DNA of 5,666 nucleotides from Candidatus Melainabacteria bacterium (GTDB taxonomy: Bacteria; Cyanobacteriota; Vampirovibrionia; Obscuribacterales; Obscuribacteraceae): assembly GCA_016209785.1 (NCBI GenBank), contig JACQVM010000051.1:1-5666 (forward strand), read 5' to 3'. Made by a program: the position numbers and the translations under genes. Numbering within the stretch: the first letter of the stretch is position 1; each line of letters begins with the position of its first letter. A model generated the notes under the pieces. That model did no database searches. It was not told where the DNA came from and saw nothing but the letters and a program-made list of their open reading frames with translations. Shown piece after piece: positions 1-4,574 of the stretch.

Positions 1-483
1 AAGCAAATCCATATGACTACATGCTTCTTCTGGAAGCATGGGTTTCAAAGGGAATCTTTTAGCACGTACAATCCGAGGACGGATTTCCTCAAGCGTTAGT
101 GCTTTTCTTACTTCCTCGTCACTGTCAAGTTCTGGGCTGACATCGATGGCTATGGCAAGCTCTCGCTCTCTTGTCTTGTTGCCTCGGTGGTAGTAGCGTG
201 TCTTAAACTTACGTAGCTGTCGCTCAATCTTATTGGCTACAAGATCAATAGAAGCGTACATGTTCTCAGTAGATTCCTCGCCTCGAATGATGCTGCCGTT
301 GAGCTTAATTGTTACCTCTGCTGTCTGGCTGTCAGCAATGGAAGGATTTTTAGCTACACTTAAAAGTGCTTGTATCTCAAGTGGGTGATCAAAGTGCTTT
401 TGTGCTCTTTGGAGCTTCTCCAAGAGATACTCCTTGAGCGCTGGGGTTAGTTCAATGTTGCGTCCGGTTACGACGACGTGCAT
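1..483 (-). CDS. hpf: Long-form ribosome hibernation promoting factor (HPF/LrtA), C-terminus cut by window edge
   Basis: The protein binds the 30S subunit and, in long-HPF families, its C-terminal domain pairs 70S ribosomes into inactive 100S dimers during stress or starvation. The visible 161 residues hold the whole N-terminal S30AE domain (about 1-100): MHVVVTGRNIELTPALKEY at the start, LSVAKNPSIA near 41-50, then AEVTIKLNG, EESTENMYASIDLVANKI and RQLRKFK. A charged linker follows (about 101-133), then the start of the dimerisation domain with PRIVRAKRFPLKPMLPEEA (136-154). About 35 residues of a typical long HPF are missing off the left edge. The YASIDLVA/KIERQLRK stretch is close to cyanobacterial LrtA proteins as I remember them. 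Two ATGs occur 6 bp apart (489 and 483). I chose 483 because GGAGG (491-495) lies 7 nt from it but only 1 nt from the other. Family assignment is certain from motifs; lineage is inference. Confidence 0.95.
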   Translation of the reverse strand, partial: MHVVVTGRNIELTPALKEYLLEKLQRAQKHFDHPLEIQALLSVAKNPSIADSQTAEVTIKLNGSIIRGEESTENMYASIDLVANKIERQLRKFKTRYYHRGNKTRERELAIAIDVSPELDSDEEVRKALTLEEIRPRIVRAKRFPLKPMLPEEACSHMDLL

Positions 484-489
484 GTGCAT

Positions 490-495
490 ACCTCC
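490..495 (-). promoter_or_regulatory. Ribosome binding site of hpf, decides the start
   Basis: On the minus strand the sequence reads GGAGGT directly against the upstream ATG (487-489). Ribosome spacing rules favour the second ATG (481-483), which also gives the usual short N-terminus of the family. Confidence 0.75.
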
Positions 496-600
496 GTTCT
501 ATAAGGAAATTACCGGAAGTAGTGATTTCCATGTTCAAATTAAGCTGCGCCAATTGCTAGATCCTTCAACTGGACATAAAGATGCTACTGGATGCTCGAC

Positions 601-629
601 CTTATACATTTTCAAAGTTGTTATTAGAA
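601..629 (-). promoter_or_regulatory. Weak candidate promoter for hpf
   Basis: The minus strand carries TATAAG (606-601) as a -10-like box, with TTCTAA (629-624) 17 nt upstream matching only three positions of a sigma-70 -35 box. Transcription from here would give a leader of roughly 110 nt before hpf. The gap between the two minus-strand genes (484-766) holds no other gene I can support, so the hpf promoter should lie within it, but this particular call is speculative. Confidence 0.2.
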
Positions 630-634
630 TAACA
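619..634. repeat. 16-bp inverted repeat upstream of hpf, possible operator
   Basis: TGTTATT and AATAACA form perfect 7-bp arms around a central AG. The site overlaps the weak -35-like box of the candidate hpf promoter, which is where a repressor or activator dimer might bind. I do not recognise it as the box of a known regulator. Chance occurrence in this AT-rich stretch is possible. Confidence 0.4.
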
Positions 635-766
635 CCCAATGCCTGGGAGGCTACGTAGATTTAATGGAAAGCCCGTACCCAGCAGTCTTTCTAATTTCAG
701 TCTACCCTCATTTGAGCTTAAGCAATCATCTGACAGTAGATCTTGCTTCTTGTCATGTCGTTGTTG

Positions 767-2128
767 TTACCTAAGCCCGCCCCTGGCAGCTAGCAGGATT
801 TGAGCTGCATCCATGTAGTTTACAGGATTGCTAGCGTAGGCACTAACTTGCTTTGCCTCAGCAAAGGCTGCTTGAACCAGCCAGCGGTCACCTCGGGCTT
901 TAGCGATGCTTGCTTGCGGTAAGGACCTGGCACCAGAAGATTTAAGCTCTAAGAGCCGGGCAACTAAGATTAGAGCATCTTTGGAGTCAATGGGTGAGGA
1001 TAGCATTGCCTCTAACTGAACGGACTCAGGAACTGCCTCGATCAAGCCAGCGCTAGCTAAGATTTGCCAAGCTTTAGTCTGCGATAGGGCTGAGGCATGT
1101 GGCAAACTGTTGATGGTCACTAGGGCTTCTTGGGTGTGGGCATAAAGAAGTTGCACCACAAGCCGATAAAACTCTCCCTTGGCAACCATTTGGGCAGGAT
1201 CATGCTTGGGTGGTTCTGCTAAGAGTCCTGATTTTGTTAATTCTTGGTAGGCAGCTAGCCTAAAGCGGGAATTGGTCTGGAAATAGTCACTGTAACGAGC
1301 CATCTGAGACAGTTGTTCGACTGTTGGTCTGTGATTAGGGTACAAGCTTGCACTAGTTGCCTCCGCGTCCTTGCATGCTTTTAAGAATTTTTGTATTGCG
1401 CCTGGGTCAGTGCCCATCCCATCACCAATGGCATGTATTTCAATGTCTGACCGTCCGATGAGCTGCCGAACGGCTTGTATTGTGGAGACAGTGTAGGTAT
1501 AAGGATCAAGATTTTGGTATCGGCCAGCCCAGTACGACATAGGTGCAATTACATCCCAGTGTTGGGCAAGTAGTTTCCAGGGGGTGCGTGCTACCTCGGG
1601 AGCTCTATTAAGTGGGCTGAAGACCACTGCTGTCATTGGATAGTTGGGTCCAAGAGCCTGACGTACCTGGGTGCTGTATAGCTCAACACGCCAGTCGTTG
1701 AGGTTTTTTTCTAGGTTGCCGGCTACGCCGTCGACTAGCTCACCTTGCGGGCTCTCAAACCGGGCAGCGCCAATTAACTTAGCAGCATCTGATTTTGGGT
1801 CTATTAGTTCGGCAAAAGACCAAGCTATTACCCTTAAGTTGTGCCGGTGGCATGCCTCAAGCAGCGCCCCCAGCTTCTCAGGGCTCCGGATGGCCTCCGT
1901 ATTGCTGCGCGAGGTCTGAACAAAAACGTTGCCAATGCCGTAAGACTGAAGGCGTGAGCAATAAACGTCCAGGTCACCGTCTGGATAATGCCAAAGGTTT
2001 ATCCATATACCAGGTGCGTCTGATAGCCCTGGTGGCGATAAGTCACGGAAGTTATTTGCACGACAAGATAAGCCAAGGATTAATAATAAAAAGACTACCC
2101 CAGCTATAAGTCCATTAGTTAATTTCAT
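767..2128 (-). CDS. Exported TIM-barrel glycoside-hydrolase-like protein with degenerate SLH-like C-terminal repeats
   Basis: This is a 453-residue protein with an N-terminal hydrophobic segment (about 7-22) ending in GLSCRA, so it is exported. The Cys could be a lipidation site, but the lipobox is non-canonical. Residues about 38-280 read as a TIM barrel of the GH18-like/hypothetical glycosidase (GHL) kind: GIWINLW (40-46), IGNVFVQ (65-71), LRVIAWSF (98-105), DGVAGNLE (133-140), MTAVVFSP (165-172), WDVIAPMSYW (191-200), IEIHAIGDG (229-237) and SASLYP (259-264). Glu140 falls where GH18 enzymes have the acid of DGxDxDxE, but the inner Asp residues are absent, so activity is uncertain. The remaining 170 residues are helical and contain two or three SLH-like units (about 292-328, 353-395, 413-448). 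The substrate is unknown. GTG at 2134 is an alternative start; I prefer ATG 2128 because AAGG lies 5 nt upstream of it. The gene is divergent from nadE and in the same direction as hpf. Confidence 0.65.
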   Translation of the reverse strand: MKLTNGLIAGVVFLLLILGLSCRANNFRDLSPPGLSDAPGIWINLWHYPDGDLDVYCSRLQSYGIGNVFVQTSRSNTEAIRSPEKLGALLEACHRHNLRVIAWSFAELIDPKSDAAKLIGAARFESPQGELVDGVAGNLEKNLNDWRVELYSTQVRQALGPNYPMTAVVFSPLNRAPEVARTPWKLLAQHWDVIAPMSYWAGRYQNLDPYTYTVSTIQAVRQLIGRSDIEIHAIGDGMGTDPGAIQKFLKACKDAEATSASLYPNHRPTVEQLSQMARYSDYFQTNSRFRLAAYQELTKSGLLAEPPKHDPAQMVAKGEFYRLVVQLLYAHTQEALVTINSLPHASALSQTKAWQILASAGLIEAVPESVQLEAMLSSPIDSKDALILVARLLELKSSGARSLPQASIAKARGDRWLVQAAFAEAKQVSAYASNPVNYMDAAQILLAARGGLR

Positions 2129-2166
2129 GGACACCTTGCTTTCTAGCTTTATCCAACCTTACACCC

Positions 2167-2172
2167 ATTATA
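2167..2172 (-). promoter_or_regulatory. Candidate -10 box for the TIM-barrel gene
   Basis: The minus strand has a perfect TATAAT about 38 nt upstream of the chosen ATG, placing a transcript start near 2160 with a leader of about 30 nt. No good -35 hexamer stands at 16-18 nt (17 nt gives CAATCT), so the promoter would be activator-dependent or the call is wrong. Confidence 0.4.
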
Positions 2173-2206
2173 AATGTTTGCAACCGACTAGATTGGGCTT
2201 GGGCAA

Positions 2207-2232
2207 CCTGCAAGGCAGCAACAGCTTGCAGG
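2207..2232. repeat. Inverted repeat in the divergent intergenic region
   Basis: CCTGCAAG (2207-2214) and CTTGCAGG (2225-2232) are perfect 8-bp arms around a 10-nt spacer. The site lies upstream of both divergent genes, 35 bp from the minus-strand -10 box, so a regulator site is possible. It has no T-tract on either strand and is unlikely to be a terminator. The surrounding DNA repeats GCAAGGCA, so simple local duplication could also explain it. Confidence 0.4.
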
Positions 2233-2322
2233 CAAGGCACATGCCAACCAAAACAATTGTGTACCCAAGGTAAAGTTGGATGGTAACTGCAAACCGTTGC
2301 GCTAATGCCAGGACGTAATGGT

Positions 2323-2334
2323 AGTTGGTCAACT
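2323..2334. repeat. 12-bp inverted repeat just upstream of the nadE -10 box
   Basis: AGTTG and CAACT flank a central GT. The site ends 2 bp before the extended -10 candidate of nadE, a typical operator position. It does not match the NrtR or NiaR boxes of NAD-pathway regulators as I remember them. The arms are only 5 bp, so chance is a real possibility. Confidence 0.3.
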
Positions 2335-2336
2335 GG

Positions 2337-2345
2337 TGAGATAAT
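2337..2345 (+). promoter_or_regulatory. Candidate extended -10 promoter of nadE
   Basis: TGAGATAAT has the TGn extension followed by GATAAT, one mismatch from TATAAT. It would start transcription near 2352, about 30 nt before the nadE ATG. No recognisable -35 box is present, which extended -10 promoters can tolerate. Confidence 0.35.
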
Positions 2346-2382
2346 TGCCACCATCCAGTGCAAAATTTCTTGAAAAGGTTAC

Positions 2383-4044
2383 ATGAAAATTGCTTTGGCC
2401 CAAATTAATCCGACAGTTGGTGATGTAGAAGCCAATGTAGAGAAAATTCTAGCTTTTGGCTCACAGGCTAGAGAGGCAGGTGCACGCTTGGTGGTCTTTC
2501 CGGAGCTGGCTGTTTGCGGATATCCACCTATGGATCTGCTTTTAAAGGATAGCTTTGTTCACGCCAATTTGGCAGGGCTTAATAAGGTGAGGGAAAAGCT
2601 CAATGGTATTGCAGCAGTTCTAGGCTTTGTTGACCTTAATCCTGGTACAGGGCGCCCTTTGTACAACTCATGTGCTGTGCTGGAAGAAGGCAACATAAAG
2701 GCCGTTCAGCACAAAACCTTGCTCCCAACTTATGATGTTTTTGATGAAGATCGTTATTTTGAGCCAGCTTCTAGCTATGTGTGCTGTGAGATAGATGGAT
2801 TGCGTTTAGGTTTGTCCATCTGCGAGGACATTTGGAACTACCGCGAGCTTTACCCTCGACCTCGGTACCAAATAGATCCTATTGCAAAGATTATTGAGCA
2901 CAGGCCAGATGTGTTGTTTAACATTTCAGCCTCACCATTTACTGCTACTAAGCACCATATTCGGCAGGAGTTGGTACGTAATCAGGCTCTAAGCCATAAT
3001 CTTCCGGTCATCTATGTTAATCAGGTGGGTGGCAATGACGAGCTCATATTTGATGGGCGTAGCATAGCCATTAACTCGCAAGGCAGGCTAATAGCCAGGG
3101 CAAGTGCTTTCGAGGAAGACCTTTTGATTGTAGACTTGGACAGCCCGTCTGGAACAATTCGTGAGTGTCCAGAGGACGAGACCATCAACACATATATGGC
3201 GCTTGTGCTTGGAACCAAGGACTACATGCACAAGTGTGGTTTTAACCAAGCTGTAATTGGTCTATCCGGTGGGATTGACTCTGCTGTCACTGCCTCTCTT
3301 GCTTGCCGAGCTATTGGGCCAGAAAATGTTCTTGGGATAGCTATGCCTTCTCCATACTCGTCCTCTGGAAGTGTGGAGGACGCAAGGTGTTTAGCTGAGA
3401 ACTTAGGTATTAGGTTTCAGGTTATTCCTATAAACGAGCCTATGCAATCTTTTTCTAAACTGCTTACACCACATTTTGACCGACGGTACCCTGACGTTAC
3501 GGAAGAGAACATACAGGCACGTTTGCGTGGGCTCATTCTCATGGCTTTGTCTAATAAATTTGGATATTTGGTGTTGGCTACTGGCAATAAGTCAGAGCTT
3601 GCAGTGGGCTACTGTACACTTTATGGTGATATGTGCGGGGGACTGGCAGTCATTTCTGATGTCCCTAAAATGATGGTGTATGATCTGGCCAGATACATTA
3701 ATGAAGAAGCTGGAAAAGATATAATTCCAGTCTCTACTATGGAGAAAGCCCCTTCGGCAGAGCTACGTCCTAACCAACTTGATCAAGACACTTTGCCCCC
3801 ATATGTGGTATTAGATGGAATAATTCATGCGTATGTAGAGCAGCGCAAGGGTCTGGAGGATATTGTTCGCCTGGGGTATCGGCCGGAAGTTGCTATGGAT
3901 GTTGTCAATCGTATTGATCGTAACGAGTATAAGCGTTACCAGGCTGCCCCTGGGCTAAAGGTGACTGCAAGGTCGTTTGGTTTTGGTTGGCGTATGCCAA
4001 TTGCCCACAGGTTCCGTGAACATCTTCATGAAGGGGTGTCTTAA
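2383..4044 (+). CDS. nadE: Glutamine-dependent NAD+ synthetase
   Basis: This cytoplasmic enzyme performs the last step of NAD+ synthesis: ATP-dependent amidation of deamido-NAD+ using ammonia released from glutamine. The 553-residue protein has two domains. The N-terminal nitrilase-type glutaminase (about 1-260) shows the complete Glu-Lys-Cys triad: E41 in FPELAVCGYPP, K111 in HKTLLPTYDVF, and C147 in SICEDIW. The C-terminal synthetase (about 270-540) has the P-loop SGGIDS (295-300), AMPSPYSSSGS (320-330), ATGNKSELAVGY (399-410), then LYGDMCGGLAVISDVPK and APSAELRPNQ. Length is as expected for the two-domain form. The start ATG at 2383 begins the canonical MKIALAQINPTVGD and has AAAAGG 4 nt upstream. 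It is the first gene of a likely operon with the two genes downstream, with 32 bp to the next ATG. The presence of the glutaminase domain distinguishes it from the short ammonia-dependent NadE. Confidence 0.97.
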   Translation: MKIALAQINPTVGDVEANVEKILAFGSQAREAGARLVVFPELAVCGYPPMDLLLKDSFVHANLAGLNKVREKLNGIAAVLGFVDLNPGTGRPLYNSCAVLEEGNIKAVQHKTLLPTYDVFDEDRYFEPASSYVCCEIDGLRLGLSICEDIWNYRELYPRPRYQIDPIAKIIEHRPDVLFNISASPFTATKHHIRQELVRNQALSHNLPVIYVNQVGGNDELIFDGRSIAINSQGRLIARASAFEEDLLIVDLDSPSGTIRECPEDETINTYMALVLGTKDYMHKCGFNQAVIGLSGGIDSAVTASLACRAIGPENVLGIAMPSPYSSSGSVEDARCLAENLGIRFQVIPINEPMQSFSKLLTPHFDRRYPDVTEENIQARLRGLILMALSNKFGYLVLATGNKSELAVGYCTLYGDMCGGLAVISDVPKMMVYDLARYINEEAGKDIIPVSTMEKAPSAELRPNQLDQDTLPPYVVLDGIIHAYVEQRKGLEDIVRLGYRPEVAMDVVNRIDRNEYKRYQAAPGLKVTARSFGFGWRMPIAHRFREHLHEGVS

Positions 4045-4056
4045 AATGATCGGATT

Positions 4057-4064
4057 GGAGGAGG
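4057..4064 (+). promoter_or_regulatory. Strong purine-rich ribosome binding site before the membrane protein
   Basis: GGAGGAGG stands 12 nt before the ATG at 4077, a rather long spacing. An in-frame TGA at 4068-4070 rules out a more upstream ATG, GTG or TTG start, so the long spacing appears real. Confidence 0.55.
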
Positions 4065-4076
4065 TTTTGAATTGTC

Positions 4077-4574
4077 ATGAGTAAACAAGACGACGAAATT
4101 GAGGAGAAGCTTGCCAAACTGGAGGCTACCATTTCACAGGACTCACGTGAGCTTTTGTCAGTTCCTTCCAAGTCTGCTGAAATAGTGCCAGTTGGTGGAG
4201 ACACCGTAAAGTCCGATTTGTACCTTATTGCTGGTTTTGGCTTGCTTTTAACTGGACTATTTCTTGTTTTTAATCATGTTCACCTAGGAACTGGCTTCCT
4301 GTCATGGTTTGGTCTGGCAGGACAAGGATTTGGGCTAATTTTAATACCACTTGTTGCTGGGATTGGACTAATTCTTTATGACCACAAGAAAAGACTAGGT
4401 TGGATGCTTACAGCAGCAAGCGTTGCTTTGCTGTTGTTTGCCATTTTGTCGCAGCTGGTGATGACTTTTCCGCCAATGTCACTTCTAGGATTAATCATTA
4501 TGCTTTTGCCTTTTGCCTTTGGCGGGGCATTGCTTATGAAATCCTTTGAAATGCGGAAGTCGTCTGGTCAATGA
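4077..4574 (+). CDS. Four-helix membrane protein of unknown function
   Basis: I do not recognise a family for this 165-residue protein. It begins with a charged, heptad-like helix (about 3-22, DDEIEEKLAKLEATI) and a polar segment to about 46. Four hydrophobic stretches follow, at about 48-65, 82-101, 107-129 and 134-154, and a short basic tail (FEMRKSSGQ). The DHKK and K/R residues between helices 2 and 3 and after helix 4 suggest that both termini are cytoplasmic by the positive-inside rule. It sits 32 bp after nadE and overlaps the next gene by ATGA, so it is probably co-transcribed and translationally coupled with a beta-oxidation gene. The N-terminal helix could mediate oligomerisation or hold a partner at the membrane; this is inference only. 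Coding is supported by the strong upstream GGAGGAGG, the clear membrane pattern and the operon fit. Confidence 0.8.
   Translation: MSKQDDEIEEKLAKLEATISQDSRELLSVPSKSAEIVPVGGDTVKSDLYLIAGFGLLLTGLFLVFNHVHLGTGFLSWFGLAGQGFGLILIPLVAGIGLILYDHKKRLGWMLTAASVALLLFAILSQLVMTFPPMSLLGLIIMLLPFAFGGALLMKSFEMRKSSGQ

Noticed and set aside
434..658. 74-residue plus-strand reading frame across the start of hpf
   Set aside because: It is antisense to the hpf start and leader, with no domain-like sequence.
714..726. GCTTAAGC palindrome downstream of the TIM-barrel gene as a terminator
   Set aside because: The stem is only 4 bp per arm and has no T-tract; no convincing terminator was found between 640 and 766.
2180..2200. 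NrtR-like operator (GACTAG half-site) upstream of nadE
   Set aside because: Only one half-site is present and the required symmetric partner is missing.
2115..2363. 82-residue minus-strand reading frame in the divergent intergenic region
   Set aside because: It needs a TTG start without a clear ribosome binding site, overlaps the start of the TIM-barrel gene, covers the promoter candidates, and its translation shows no recognisable domain.
4518..4527. TTTGGCGGGG in the membrane protein gene matching the left arm of palindrome 2 (5573-5582)
   Set aside because: A 10-nt match without the other arm is expected by chance in a window this size and encodes ordinary FGG residues.
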